From Brachypterus glaber (lineage: Eukaryota; Arthropoda; Insecta; Coleoptera; Kateretidae), in contig OY294044.1 of the NCBI GenBank assembly GCA_958510825.1, forward strand, positions 76,616,895 to 76,680,894: a DNA stretch of 64,000 nt, written 5' to 3'. This document shows positions 21,786-36,000 of the stretch, piece by piece; position 1 is the stretch's first letter, and each line of letters opens with the position of its first letter. The notes under the pieces are model-generated. The model did not search any database. It was not told where the DNA came from and worked only from the letters and a program-made list of their open reading frames with translations. A program made the position numbers and the translations under genes.

Positions 21786-23338
21786 CTTGCAACTTGGCCC
21801 AGGTAAATGTGGTTTATTGCTAATAAGATTTTTGTAAAAAAATCGGTAAAAGTATTTAAGCAAAATGATTGATTCCAGTTTCAAGTTAATCAAGTCAAAG
21901 TGTATAATTTCTAGCTTAATTATAATTACGAGAAAAAAAGAATAAGAAAGGGGTGGGTAAAGTTGGTTGGCAAGGTTTTACGGTAGATTATTATATTTTT
22001 TCCTTTACGTAAACATCTAGTATTCTTGTCACCCCCCCCCCCAATTAATTTGAAACCTAAACATCAATTATTCTAACAAATATGTGGGTTCAATTCTATA
22101 TTTTATTGAAATGTTTTATCACATGTAAGGTTATTTTAATGAAATCAGTACACCTCCAGGAATTAAATTTAAAATTTTATTCTTACTGTCAAATTGAATT
22201 AAAGCAACCCAAAAAAGCACATTACCAATTTATAAATTTAACTATTGTAGAGGCCATACCGGGCCCGCTATTTTAAATTTTTTACTTTTAATGCAATATT
22301 GGGTTTTAGAATTCTAAAATACCTCCCTACACCAATTTTTATACCTGTAGCGTAAACAGCCGAATTAATGCCATTTTTGGGTATCGCCCGGACCATAGTG
22401 CACTCTAGAGTGTGAGACAACTATGTTTCGATTTTTTCTGGTAACCACAAGTTGTGTTGTTGCCCTTACCAGATTTCTGGTTGCAGCCACCAGAAAAATT
22501 TTTGTTTCGTATTTAACTACTGATCTGGTTGGCACAACCAGTTCTTTTTTCATTGTTTGTATTGCTTTCCCATATTGAAAATTTTCAAAATGTTGGAAAG
22601 CCTCGTGCAAAAATTTTCAATTTTTTTTTTGCGTATTTTTGCGTTTTATGACGTTTTATGTCTATATAGATCAATTTCAAGTAGAAAAAAAGTCCGGGAA
22701 ATCTTGTGGGCACGATAACTTAAGAACGCTTTAAGCTAGAGACTTGAAATTTCACATACTGGTATATTAGTGTTCTAGCTCGGGATTGTCTTTGGTGAGC
22801 ATTGGGGAAAAATGCATTTTTTGCTGAAAGAGAAGCTGATAATAAAACAGTTCTAACTGCACCCCCTAAGACGTGGTGGATAGTTTTCGTGAAAATTGGT
22901 ATATTTTTAAGGTTACTAAAAGTAAATCTATTAATAAAAAATCCATTTTACGCGCGGAAATGGGAAACCTGTTTTACTGGGCAGTGTATTTTTTATTTAA
23001 GTTATAAATTTAATAAAATTTTATTGAAATAAAATACATTATAATCTAAAATTAATTAATTTATCAATGGTAATAATACCTTCCAAAATAATATACATAA
23101 TACAAGTTATAGCTTGATGTCAAGTTTATGTTTTCTAGTAAATATGGTAATATTAAATTATAACTAAAGTAAAATTACCCTATCTATTATTTGTTATTTT
23201 CTACATTATTTATTATAGTGTAGAACCCATAAATTTTCCTAGCCATAGGCGCACCTTTTATAGGTATGTAGTAAACAATCTCTTTCAGCTTTATTAAGGG
23301 TTAATAATATCAATTATTATTTAATTATAAATATTTAC
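21786..23338. other. Intron sequence with one CTGGT repeat
   Basis: A CTGGT-family copy lies at 22425-22560 and a 10-C run near 22030. Frames at 22082-22276 and 22802-23032 show no recognisable protein features. Otherwise nothing. Confidence 0.5.
22425..22560 (+). repeat. CTGGT/ACCAG repeat family copy
   Basis: Contains cttaccagatttctggttgc and ccaccagaaaaat followed by tttaactactgatctggttg, the same order as at 42515-42650. Confidence 0.65.
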
Positions 23339-23451
23339 CCAATCCATGAACACGGATGCGTGTTCAAATACAATCATGATATTTTCTTGTATATGGGGAT
23401 TATAGCAGACTTTTTTTGGCATCCCCAACTTTTTTGGAAGCTCCACTCTGT
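23339..23451 (-). CDS. CFAP251: CFAP251-like exon
   Basis: 113 nt; AC completes Asp with the G left by the previous exon. It encodes RVELPKKLGMPKKVCYNPH and ENIMIVFEHASVFMDW, matching the LELP...G.Q..V.FNP...LVSNS...YYAW segment of CFAP251. Acceptor TTATTTCAG; donor ATTGG followed by GTAAATAT. Ends in phase 0. Confidence 0.78.
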
Positions 23452-24848
23452 CTGAAATAAATCTAATTAATACTAGGGTCCCTCGATCAGTTATAACTTA
23501 GTCACACCTCCCTTGAACAAAACTTTAGTTCAAAATAATGTTAAAGATATTAAATCCTATAAGCTAAATGTGGGTACTTTACATTAACAGTAAGTAAGCA
23601 GTTACATCCAAGCTCTTCCTAAGATAATGGAAAAATTCTTCAGGATAGTCCTACATCATTAGCAATGGTATTTCATAAATTAAATTAGATATTTCTTCTA
23701 ATACTTTTTGCACATATTCTAAATTTGTTACCAAAAAGTATATTTTAAGTAAAGTTTAAGTACATGTAATATTTTTATTAAAAGACGTAAAACCATCTAA
23801 AAATAACTTAAAAGTTTAGTTTTGCTTTTCAAGACTGTAATAAAAATACAAACATATTTTAAGAATGTTTTTAAAAAGATTACGTATTAATTTTGCTACC
23901 TAAAGAATAAAAACAAAAAAATATCAAACTTTGTTGGATATGGCATATATGCCAAATTTAAAATAATGTTAAAATAATAAATTTCTAACATTATTTTTAA
24001 CGCATTTAAGTAAACAACAAAGTTGTTATACTTTGCAAAAAGCTGCACAAAAAGTTATATATTTTTTCAAATTATTTTCTAAAGAAATTTTACCATTATC
24101 TTGAGAACAGAACCAGCTAGGATTTTACTATTTACTTTTCTGTAAAGTGCTCACCTTTAGCTTGGAAGATCGAGCAACAGTCCTTTTGAACTAAAGGTTA
24201 GAGGATATTTATTTTTATTTTTATTTATTTATTTATTTATTAGCATAGCTATTTCAATTTACAATGTTTATATTATATATTCCATTACAAAAACTTAATT
24301 TATTTGTGTATCTTATTACTAGTTAATACTTAATAGTTTATTTTTACAAATTTCGATAATTTTCTTTTAAATAAAACATACCTATTTGAAGTGTTTTGAT
24401 GGTTAGCCGTTTGGGTTTTTGGAAATTTTTGTCTGATGAAGCCTAAACTGACCAATCACTAAAAAGCACTAACAAACCAACTAAAAAAAATGTTTAAAAT
24501 AAAGCAACAACCGATTAGGTGACCATAATTAATATTTTATAAGGTCTATTTATGCTAAAATTGAATTTACTAAATAAGTAGTGGGTAATAAGTACTTATA
24601 AATTTTAGCTCAGCCAATAACAACAATTAAAAAAAAAGTTAAAAAAAGAAATTTATCCACGGCCGTGATTTATGGGCCTATTAATTACGGGTCTGTAGAA
24701 CATTTTAAGAGCTGAAAGTATCAAATATATGCCTGAAGATAGTTTGATTTGTCTAATTTAAGATGGTTTTCGCAGAATTTGAATATCTCTTTTATTTTTC
24801 GAGAAAATCGCTGGGTAAATAGAGTTGGGACACCCGGTATAAAGTCTG
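23452..24848. other. Intron sequence, no element recognised
   Basis: AT-rich, with an ATTT-type microsatellite at 24210-24240 and nothing else that I can name. Confidence 0.5.
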
Positions 24849-25043
24849 TTTCATCAAGCAAGAGAGTAAATTAAAAATCGCACAGTGAATATTTTCAAAA
24901 CAAATTCGAATATTGCATGTGCGAATATACTGCATAGTTTTTTTTATAATACATAACTATATTCTATACACAAACATATACTAAAAACCTGTTGTAAAAA
25001 TATTTACTGTGCGATTATTAATTTACTCTCTTACTTGATGAAA
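24849..25043. repeat. 195-bp foldback MITE
   Basis: Ends tttcatcaagcaagagag and ctctcttacttgatgaaa pair with one mismatch. The arms continue through atcgcacagtgaatattt and its complement, about 50 bp each. Confidence 0.82.
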
Positions 25044-25710
25044 ATTTTTTAAAAGAAAATGCGCATCGGGAAGACGCAATTTTTCTGAAAATTCTCATAT
25101 TTAATTAAAATACAATTGTTTTGTAAAATTTTATAGTGCTATAAGGCCTTAAGGAGTAATAAATTTCTTGATTAAAATTTTAGCCACATATTCAATTAGA
25201 CTGGAAGCAATACAATTTTTTTCTAAAACCGACTAATAGCATTAGTTGCTTAAGATTTAAGTTAAAAAAGAAGAACCAACATTATTAAATTTTGGTAACG
25301 AATTTATTCACGTCCACGTTAAAAGAGCAATGGCTAGTTTTTGCTCGAATTTAACTAGACATTAATTATTTATCACTGAAGTGCGCATGCTTACCAAGTA
25401 AGTATCTTGTACTAAGTTAATATACATATAGTCTGACACGGTGAGAAAGCTACGAAGAGGGGTGCTAGCAGCAAAAAATGCTTAGACTAAAGCGGGTTCG
25501 ACGTGAACGTGTTTTTAGTTAGATTTTATATTCAAGTATATTGCTTAATAATTTTTTGCCCCATTCTTTTGATAGCTTTAAAACCATGTGTGAAACAATA
25601 TTCACTGTAAAAAATCTTATCTTACGCATTTACTTGATTTAAATCGCATTTTTATCTGACACATTCAGAGTTCCTTTTGGGTCAAGAAAGCATAAAAAAA
25701 AACATCCTAC

Positions 25711-25871
25711 CATCTGGTTTATCATGTCCATAAGTCCAAAGCCAAAAATCCAAAATATAGTTCTCATTTTCTTCAGATTCACCGATCGAGATTATATATC
25801 GCGCATTATCGCTGATAGATGACAATACATATCCATTTGGATAGATATCAAAAAGTGTCCTTACCGGTTTG
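25711..25871 (-). CDS. CFAP251: CFAP251-like exon
   Basis: 161 nt. The first base completes Cys; it then encodes KPVRTLFDIYPNGYVLSSI, SDNARYIISIGESEENENY and LDFWLWTYGHDKPD. This is a full WD40 blade in the HTIFDSCPEG.... SDAKYLATISD...V.IWKWT pattern of CFAP251. Acceptor TATTTGTAG, donor CAGATG followed by GTAGGATG. The open frame extends past the donor only by chance. Confidence 0.8.
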
Positions 25872-26051
25872 CTACAAATACAGGGTGAAATGTATTTAAA
25901 AATTTGTGGTAATTTTACAAAAAAAAAAACAAAAATCAAATATGACCCAACTTCCAAGAGATAATATGAATATAACATTTTGGTACCCAGTTCTAAACTA
26001 TTGTATAAAAACTAGGTCAGTTCAATCAAGACACTAGAGCGTTGGAAGTAT

Positions 26052-26681
26052 ACTCGGCGCATTATCTATCTGAGTAACAAATTGGATCAAGGAAGCTATG
26101 ATTAGTGGTTTAAAAATGACTTTTAGTAATATTTTTGTAGCCCATTTTGCTTTTGATAATTTTTAACATTTAGGTTAAATTGACCCTCATTTTACGTCTT
26201 ACAAATAATAACAAAATCTGTTTAAAAAGTAAAACTTTGTTCAAAATTATAATAAAAGTAAGTTTTTATTCATAATGTAAGGTCCCAGAATGACTAAAAA
26301 CTAATAAATAAATAAATAAATAAATAAATATAAACTTAAATTTAACATTACCTGAATAAAATTACGGACCAGTATTATTTTAACCAAAAAAATCTCTGTT
26401 ATAGTGTTTACTTTAAAAATTTATAGAGCACTGCATTATATTACTTCATTTAAACAAAATGTTTATAGATTGATGCTTTAGTTTTCTTTTTATGCACTTT
26501 TTTTGTTATTTCTTCTTGCTAAAGCAAATTATTTGGATTTTTTTATAAATGTCAAAATAATGTCTTGATTGACAATAAATTTTAAACAAGATGAAAACCT
26601 TACATAAGGAACTAAATATATTCTGCCAACCAAATAACAAGAAACAAATGACCATAAACTCAGATAGATAATGCGCGGAGT
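26052..26681. repeat. 24-bp inverted pair 580 bp apart
   Basis: actcggcgcattatctatct at 26052 and its complement at 26658-26681 match 23 of 24. No coding sequence between. Possibly the ends of a non-autonomous element, but no target duplication was identified. Confidence 0.45.
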
Positions 26682-26743
26682 TTTAGTAGTACTATTTTTC
26701 CCTACGTGGAGGGTTCAACCGCTTGTCGAATTTGCCAAATTTC

Positions 26744-29425
26744 TATATGGGTATTTCTGTACGAATCCATACCACCTTGGTGATTGAATGTCACGGATTT
26801 TCGTTAAACTTTTTTTATATTAGCACCACTCTAATACTAAAAGCCTTATGCAAAAAAAAGAATTTAAAAAAAATTTTTGGCTGAGATATGATTTTTTTAA
26901 AATTTTGTAATTTTTCAATTTTTGACGATAAAGAAAACAGCTTTATTTTAAATTTATTACTATAAGTCTGACAATTTTAATCCAAATTTGATGAAATTTG
27001 GTGCACCCATGTAAACTTAGATGACAATCTTGAATTTTTTATAATTTTTTTTAATAGTGGGTTTCTGCTCTTCTTCTTCTTCTTCAAAAATATTTTTTTA
27101 CGTTTTTTTATAACTATGTTTAACCCGATTTTTCGTAAAGTGCCCCCCCTACGATTTTTCTCAAATTCTGGTCAAATGTACTTCTAAGTGTCCATTTTTC
27201 AATGACGTAAAATTTATTCTGGGCAAATTAGGTTTACTATATATTTTAGCCATTTTAAATTTTTACGACAATGAGGAATTGTGCTGGAAATAGCTGTTTT
27301 ACAAAAAAAGGCACATATTATTTTTTATATGTTTTTAATAGTTTAGGTCAAATGCTTCATTTTAAGATAAAAACAAAATAATTAATTGTTGGTTTTTTTC
27401 AAAAAAGGCGTAAGTCCACAATTTTATTACTTTTTTTTTCTATGTATTATGTAGGCGTTTTTTTCTGGTGTAAACGTTAGCTTACTTTAAATACTAAGTC
27501 TTTAACACCAAAACGTATTTTTATTTTTTTTAAACACAATATGTTTTTTGTTTTGTTTTTGATCTTAAAAATGCCTGAAAGTTGGTAAATTGTCAGTAAG
27601 AAACTTTTTTTTTGTTATAAATCTTTTTTTAATTCGCAGCTCAGAGAAAAGTTTTCTATGCCGGGGATAAATCCTTAATAAAAATTAATTTAAAAAATAT
27701 TGATTTATTTAACATACTAATTCTTTATTTACAATTTATTTATGTCTTATTATTTAACTTTAATTATTATACAAAGCTTATCAAAATCTTTTTTGTTTTA
27801 CTTCTGCGTTCCCTTTTGTAAAATTGTATAGCGGTTGTGCTTGAAAAAACAAAAACTAAATTTTGTTGGCCCCTTATGGAAAATTGTCAGATAACTGACA
27901 GAACCAAATTAAAACTAATTTTACCTATTACTTTTACCTTTTTGTGTTAAAATATGTTTAGAAGCGAAAAAAAAAATTGCGTATTATCCAAGGACGAGAA
28001 ATAATGTTGCTCGGTCGCATGCAGAGATTGAGATATATTCCTCGTCCTTGGATCATACGCTATTTTTTTTTCGCTTCTAAACATATTTTAACACAAAAAG
28101 GTAAAAGTAATAGGTAAAATTAGTTTTAATTTGGTTCTGTCAGTTATCTGACAATTTTCCATAAGGGGCCAACAAAATTTTGTTTTTGTTTTTTCAAGCA
28201 CAACCGCTATACAATTTTACAAAAGGGAACGCAGAAGTAAAACAAAAGACAAACTGTTAACAAAATTATCACTTTTAACTTAACAGTTCTAACCGAACAA
28301 TGTCACTTTGGAATACAAGCAAATAAAAAAATAGTTCATTATATTTTAGCGATGGATGCGCTTCACAAAAATTTAAAAGATTTTGATAAGCTTTGTATAA
28401 TAATTAAATTTAAATAATAAGACATAAATAAATTGTAAATAGAGAATTAGTATGTTAAATAAATCAATATTTTTTAAATTAATTTTTATTAAGGATTTAT
28501 CCCCGGCATAGAAAACTTTTCTCTGAGCTGCGAATTAAAAAAAGATTTATAACAAAAAAAAAGTTTCTTACTGACAATTTACCAACTTTCAGGCATTTTT
28601 AAGATCAAAAACAAAACAAAAAAACATATTGTGTTTAAAAAAAATAAAAATACGTTTTGGTGTTAAAGACTTAGTATTTAAAGTAAGCTAACGTTTACAC
28701 CAGAAAAAAACGCCTACATAATACATAGAAAAAAAAAGTAATAAAATTGTGGACTTACGCCTTTTTTGAAAAAAACCAACAATTAATTATTTTGTTTTTG
28801 TCTTAAAATGAAGCATTTGACCTAAACTATTAAAAACATATAAAAAATAATATGTGCCTTTTTTTGTAAAACAGCTATTTCCAGCACAATTCCTCATTGT
28901 CGTAAAAATTTAAAATGGCTAAAATATATAGTAAACCTAATTTGCCCAGAATAAATTTTACGTCATTGAAAAATGGACACTTAGAAGTACATTTGACCAG
29001 AATTTGAGAAAAATCGTAGGGGGGGCACTTTACGAAAAATCGGGTTAAACATAGTTATAAAAAAACGTAAAAAAATATTTTTGAAGAAGAAGAAGAAGAG
29101 CAGAAAAGCACTATTAAAAAAAATTATAAAAAATTCAAGATTGTCATCTAAGTTTACATGGGTGCACCAAATTTCATCAAATTTGGATTAAAATTGTCAG
29201 ACTTATAGTAATAAATTGAAAATAAAGCTGTTTTCTTTATCGTCAAAAATTGAAAAATTACAAAATTTTAAAAAAATCATATCTCAGCCAAAAAATTTTT
29301 TTAAATTCTTTTTTTTTGCATAAGGCTTTTAGTATTAGAGTGGTGCTAATATAAAAAAAGTTTAACGAAAATCCGTGACATTCAATCACCAAGGTGGTAT
29401 GGATTCGTACAGAAATACCCATATA
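26744..29425. repeat. 2.7-kb giant foldback
   Basis: Left arm 26744-27999 and right arm 28042-29425 are near-exact inverted copies around a 42-bp loop at 28000-28041. The right arm is 128 bp longer because of a block at about 28247-28377 (gacaaactgttaacaaaa...) that is absent from the left. Outer ends are tatatgggtatttctgtac and its complement. No frame of useful length. It ends 300 bp from the exon at 29727-29830. Confidence 0.92.
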
Positions 29426-29726
29426 CAACAATAACGTGAATTAGCGATATTATGTTCAGAAATTTACATAGAAGGAAAAAACGGCGAAAATACATACAGA
29501 CATTTTTTAATACCCATTTTTTAACATTTCGTTGAAGTTTCAGGACATTTTAATTCAGAAAATATAAAAAAATGTCAAAACTGAACTAGGTAAGTAAAAG
29601 CCGGTTAAGCATTTCCAAATTTCCTCACTATATCAAAACTTTTTATTGGGATATGGAAAAAAGCAATAATAAAACCTACTTCAGTAAAAAATAACAAATA
29701 AAAATGTGTGCCTTAAAAGTTATTAC

Positions 29727-29830
29727 CAAGAATTTACGTCCCATACGATAAGACAACAATTTTCTCCATAGTCTGACGTTAACAACCATTTACCATCTAT
29801 ACTTGAACAGATTGAATTTATTTTGTTTTG
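29727..29830 (-). CDS. CFAP251: CFAP251-like exon
   Basis: 104 nt starting in phase 0. It encodes QNKINSICSSIDGKWLLTSD and then YGENCCLIVWDVNS plus two bases of Cys. This is a textbook WD40 blade (INSI...DGKWL.TSD....LIVWD). Acceptor TTGTTTTCCAG, donor TCTTG followed by GTAATAAC. With the preceding exon it forms the GH...WD signature of one repeat. Confidence 0.82.
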
Positions 29831-30434
29831 CTGGAAAACAAAGTAGGAGCAGTTATTTTTCAATTATGTTACAGTGTTAAAAAAAATCAGTAGTAGTAGT
29901 ATTAATGCTAGAAAGATCTAAGGTAGTTGATCTGTATGGTTCGGAAATGTGTGATTACAGGGTGATCAGTAACTGCCATGCCAAAATTTAAGAGGTGATT
30001 TTACATCCAAAAATATGAAAAAAACTTTCTATAAAGGTTGGTCGGTTAATGAGCCCTAAGAGAGCTACGGCCCTTCGAAGATGACATATTGAATGGGGAA
30101 CAGAAAAACGTATCAACAAAATTTTAATGCTGCAGGATGATTCTTCATTTAAAACTGATCAAAAAAGTATTCTTCACCAAAACACCTAAATTTAATATTA
30201 AAGGAGTAATAGTCTTTTACAAAGTAACGTTTTTGGTGGCTCCTACAGTGTTACACTATATGACATTTTTTTTTAAAAGTGCACATAAAAAAGTTTGGGG
30301 AAAAAATGTGTTAAGCCTAGTACATTTTTCCGTCTAGGGACACCTTTGGATAAATAAAAAAAAAATTAACGAAAACATAATGCCCTTATTAATACTAGTA
30401 TACATGCAAAAGCTAGTCGCTCTAGCTTAAAGGT
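29831..30434. other. Intron flank of gypsy copy 2
   Basis: 30006-30065 is an inverted relative of 40612-40673 on the other side of the gypsy insertion (ctataaaggttggtc and gagccctaag blocks). Nothing coding. Confidence 0.55.
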
Positions 30435-32525
30435 TGTACCGTAATTAATACGTTCACTGCCAACGGCTAGTTTTGACAGCGGAGCAATGGGTATGGGCAA
30501 GGGAAAAATAGAAAGAATTGATTAATGTTGTTAGGGGCGCCAGTTACTTTAGCTTTTACTCCTTTAGGTAAGTAACAACCTAGTGTAAATACTTAAGTTT
30601 TTCAGTTTGAGAAAATATAACCTCTAAATAAAATAAGATAATTCATTTGAGAAATTTATTATAAATAAACTTAATGAAAGCACATCAAGTAATGTATTAA
30701 TATATATAAAAAATATGTGTAATTATATTAAGATATAATCAAAGAAATCTTAATAAAAATTACTAAATTCAGAAATCATTGACTTAAATGTATAAAGAAA
30801 ACATGAAGTTCAGCAAGCACCAAGAAATGTATGTAAACAACAATCATTTCTTGCAGTGTATAAAAGTCATGCTTAAATTAGAAATCATTTAATCAAAAGT
30901 ATGATATTTAATAATTAATAAATGAGATTAAATGTTTTAAAAAAAAATAAGTACCTAAAAATGAACAAAAGCCAGAAGGGCATATAGTATTAATCAATAC
31001 TATATCAGATCTGATAAAGTTTACAGTTATAAGAATATTGAAATAAAAGAATTTAAAAATATGAAATATTGCTTTCAAAAGTTTTCAGAATGAGTACTTA
31101 GCTGGTTTCTGCAAAATCCATGAGGTATGAATTCCATCGTCTCCATCTGTGCAAGTCTCCCCTAGGCTGATGAATTCATTTCTCAAATGAAAGAAAAAAA
31201 TATAGGCTGTCCCATCTACTTTGGAAAAATTATCTTCCAGGATAAAATGTACGATTGAAAATGTTGTCCGGGATTAAATATGCTTTTGAAAATTATGTCC
31301 AATATAAAATTGTCTGCTAGACGGTCATATAGAATTTATCTATGCCGAAAAATACAGAACCATGTTCCAACAGAACATCACTCCATGCGGAGAACTTGTA
31401 TATCAAATATACCAAAATAAACTTCAACTTAAATTAATGTAATTCCATATTAATGGTATAGAAATGGTAATTAATTAATGGTCTAGTGATTGTGCTTAAT
31501 TAATGGTGCTAAAACAATAATTATATCTCAGAAATATTCTAAGAAACAGAAAAACTTAACTTACGTCTCATTCTAAGTCTTCGATGTCCATCGAAACGTC
31601 TTAAATGCGTAATTGTAAAAAAATAACAGTTACAATATCTTCCGCATTGTTTAAATATTCATTTTCACTAACTTTAAATAAAAATACATGAAGGATTACT
31701 TCGATGATTACAGAAAATAAACACTCGTCAAAATGAGACCACCATTGTACAGAGTTCATCAAGAAAGAGCGAAAATCGACCTTATCAACCGGTATGAACC
31801 CTTCAGGTGAATAAAATCCTATTTCTGAACTATTAGCGACATCTATGCAAGTCATTATCAACTACAGTTTTACCGTATAGGATTCCTAATAAAGGTAACT
31901 GAAACGACACCAAAAATAATAACTAATTAAAAGAATGTTTCCTAATAAATCTGTATTAGTGATATCTAACCTCAAAATATTACTCTAAGAAACAAATATA
32001 AACAATACTTATTGTTTATCAGCAAAACTAATAAAAATACGAACAGAATACTAAGTGTCCTGTGAACTAAGTATAAACAAAATACTGAATCTAAGTGAGC
32101 AGTTCCAGCAAACTATTTTCAACAAATTCTGGATTATCCCGAAGGGATAATCATACACAACTTTCCACAAGAGAGACAAGCTACAAATGAAAGCCAGTGA
32201 AATCCAACCCTCAATAGACTCTGAAACATATAAAAACCAGGTAAGTCCATAGACAAATGCACTATAGAGAAATAAGTCATATGATTCTTTATTATTAAAA
32301 ATCATATTCTAATTATGTTTTCTTTATGTTATTTTCAGGTAGAACTATGGAATAGAGACTCATATGGTTAGAATTCAGTTCCTGTTACAAAATAGTCCCA
32401 GATACAAAACAGCTCTGTACGTACGTAACCATTTATATACAAAACAAACATAAATTATAACGTAAGTAAACGAATAGTTTAATTAACCCTTGCTATATTA
32501 CAAAGTGACGATTTATGTCGTTACA
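30435..32525 (-). repeat. 3' LTR of gypsy copy 2
   Basis: 2091 bp, TGTAACGA to GGTACA on the minus strand. Minus-strand short frames at 31601-31861 and 32051-32305 are identical in the other LTR but are broken by small indels in copy 1. Confidence 0.95.
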
Positions 32526-32537
32526 CATGCCCCCTCC
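32526..32537 (-). other. Polypurine tract of gypsy copy 2
   Basis: Minus strand GGAGGGGGCATG directly abuts the 3' LTR. Confidence 0.8.
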
Positions 32538-33038
32538 AAAAATAATAAAAATATTTAATATACAAAAAATATTTTTATACCAAACTCTATAACTATTTAA
32601 CTTAAATAGCTAAAATATATACTATATTTTATTTAATAAATCAACAAAAAATTACAATACTTTATGTAAATCATTTGAAATACTACTTGATAATTAACAA
32701 TAGCTAAGCTTGATAACTACGTGTATCATCCGCCTACTCTTATGTAGAACATAATTTTGGGACTTTATCGGTGTGTGTCATAAACAGGTAATTGTCATAA
32801 TCAGGTAATTGTCATAATTAATTTTGTTTTTCTTTTTAGCTAAGTTTTATCAAGATAAAAAAATAGAAATAAGACTTGACTACGCGCATCAGAATCCTCT
32901 TCTACAAAAAATATATTTATATATATTTTTTTTACTATATACAAAAGTTTTGGGTACCCATTAAATATTTTCAATACATTGATATTTTTTAAATATCATT
33001 CTGAATGATACTAAGAATATATTCTTATTTAATAAAAT

Positions 33039-36000
33039 CTAGCCAACTGAAATGTCACTATTCGATCCAAAATATTTCTTTAGATCTTTAACATGCCAGT
33101 CGCCTCTATGACCATCTGCATTTTCCAAAATATACACTAACTTTGACTTTTTCGCAACAACTTTGCAAAGTATGTACTTTGGAGCAAGTTTTGCAGCAAA
33201 ACTTTTACTAGCATCTGAGAGTACTTTGTTTCGTCTCCAAACTTTTTCACCTATCTCAAAATTTACTTCACGCTTGCGCAAATCATAAGTACGCTTATTA
33301 CGTTCATAAGCTTCATGTAAATATTTCTTTACATCAACAAAAATCTCTTTAAGATTTCCCAAGTCTTGGCTATACGAGTCTCTGTCACAAGGTTCTAATT
33401 TAACACCATCAGTTGATGTCATTTTGCCATAATAAGTTCCTGTGATAGGTACATTCCTCCCAAAATTAAGAAATGCCGGCGTATACCCCGTAACTTCATT
33501 TACAGACGTTCGTAAAGCTAGACCTATTTTTGCTAAATTTTTACACCATTCTTTTTGATTATCTTTTATATATGATCTTATAGCAGTAGAAATTGTGCGA
33601 TGTTGCCTTTCCGTCGGATTATTTTGACTATGGTAAAGTGCATTAAACCAAATTTTCTGTACATTATATTCATCTGCTAATTTTTTAAAAACTTTACCAG
33701 CAAATTGTTTTCCATTATCGACAATTAAAAATTGACAGACTCCGTAAACTAAAAAAACTTCATTCTCAATGAATTTACATATTGCATTTGCAGTAGCTTC
33801 CCTTAAAGGATGTAATAATGTATACTTTGTAAACCAGTCTGACACAACTAAAAGATAACAAAAACCTTTAGAACTTCTGGGAAATGGTCCCTGCAAATCG
33901 CATGAAATAACTTGCCACGGATAATTTACTTCTTTTTCACGACCCATCAATCCAAAACGTGCAGAATTACTAACTTTTTGTGATTGACAAATATTACAAC
34001 ATCTTACATATTTTAAAATATCTTTACGCATTTTTGGCCAAAAATATGTTTCTGAAATTCTATGAAAAGTTTTAAAAAATCCCATATGAGAAGCTAATAC
34101 ATCGTCATGACATTCTTTTAGTACTTGTTTACGACATTTTTGAGGCACTAACAATTTCCACTCTATAATATTACTTTTTACTTTTGTCTTGGTCGGTATG
34201 AACTTATAAATATTATCATCAATAACTTTAAATTGCGGATATGAATCTGGACTCTTAATAATTTTTTCCCTCAACTGAATATAATATTTATCACTATTAT
34301 AATCATTTACATTAAAATTAATTAAATTTACATCTGGAAAAATTGATTTTTCTGGTTCTATTCTATCAAAAGCTCTGGATAACCCATCAGCTACTACATT
34401 TAATTTACCTCTACGATATACAATATCCATATCATATTGCTGTAATTTTAATGACCATCTAGCCAAGCGACCAGAGGGATCTTTCATATTACTCAAATAT
34501 TTTAATGAAGAATGATCTGTAATTACTGTGAATTTAACACCTTCAATATATGGTCTAAACCTATCTATAGCAAACAAAACAGCTAAACATTCCTTTTCAC
34601 CTACAGAATATTTTATTTCACTACGTGTTAAAGCTCTACTAGCATAAGCTATTACTTTTTCTTGACCATCTTGCGTTTGTGTTAATATGGAACCGAGGCC
34701 AACTAAAGAAGCATCACATTGTATAACAAATGGTAAAGAAAAATTGGGACTTGCTAAAGCTGGAGCATTTATTAAAGATTCCTTCAACAATAAAAAAGCT
34801 TTTTCTGCATCAGTATTCCAACTAATGGCTTGTTTTTTACCTTTGCCCTTTAAAAGTGAATTTAATGGACTAACAATTGTTGAAAAATTCCTAACAAATC
34901 TACGATACCACGAAGCTACACCTAAAAATCGTTTTATTTCTGTACTATTTGTTGGTCTAGGATAGTTTATTATTGCTTCTACTTTTTGCGGATCGGTTCT
35001 TAAACCAAAATTATCAATTACAAAACCTAAATACTTAAGTGATTTTCTAAAAAAATTACTTTTTTCAAAATTTATTGTAAGATTAGCAGATTTTAATTTT
35101 TCATGTACTATTTGAAGTAATTTAATATGTTCCTCAAAAGTTTTTGATACTATTATAATGTCGTCAATATAAACAAATATATTTGGATAAAAGGAGAAAG
35201 GAAAAAGTTTATCCATTAATCTTTGCTGACTTTGTGTTCCATTTTTGAGTCCATAACACATTACATTAAATTCAAATAGTCCCCTACCAGGTACGGAAAA
35301 TGCAGTTTTTTCTTTAGCAGTTTTTGTAAGTGGAATCTGCCAAAAAGCATTTTTTAAATCTATACTTGATATATATTTTGAATCGCCTAATAAACTTAAA
35401 ATGGAGTCTATCCTTGGTAAAGGATGTGAATCACCTTTTGTAATAGAATTTAATTTACGTCCATCAAAACAAAAACGGTATGTACCATTAGCTTTTTTTA
35501 CTAATAAAACTGGTGAATTAAAATCAGAATAAGATGGTGAAACTATATCATCTTTAAACATTTTATCTAACCCTTTATGTAAAATTTCTATTAAATAAGG
35601 TGACAAAGGATATTGACGCATTTTAAAAGGTTTATTATTTCCTGTATCTATATCATGTTCTATTAAATTTGTTCTACCTATTTTTTCGCTATATAATTCT
35701 TTAAATAAACTAACAAATTTATCTGCTATCTTTTTCTGTTCGTCTGTCAAGTCACATAAGCCTACTGAATTATCTTTATTTATATCCTGACTATCACTGT
35801 TACTGATCACATTCAAATTATTAATTTTATTATTCCAAGATTCATCAGAAAAATCCAGAGTCATAGAAAACAATTGTAAAAAATTCACACCAAAAATAAA
35901 ATTTGTTTCCAAAGAAGGAACAACCAAGACTTGTAAAATCTTAACTTCATCATCCACCTTAATAGGTAAATAAACAACACCAGTTACTAACTGTTTAGAT

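Noticed and set aside
24738..24775. CCTGAAGATAG motif as a hammerhead core
   Set aside because: No matching stem II plus GAAA follows within a usable distance.
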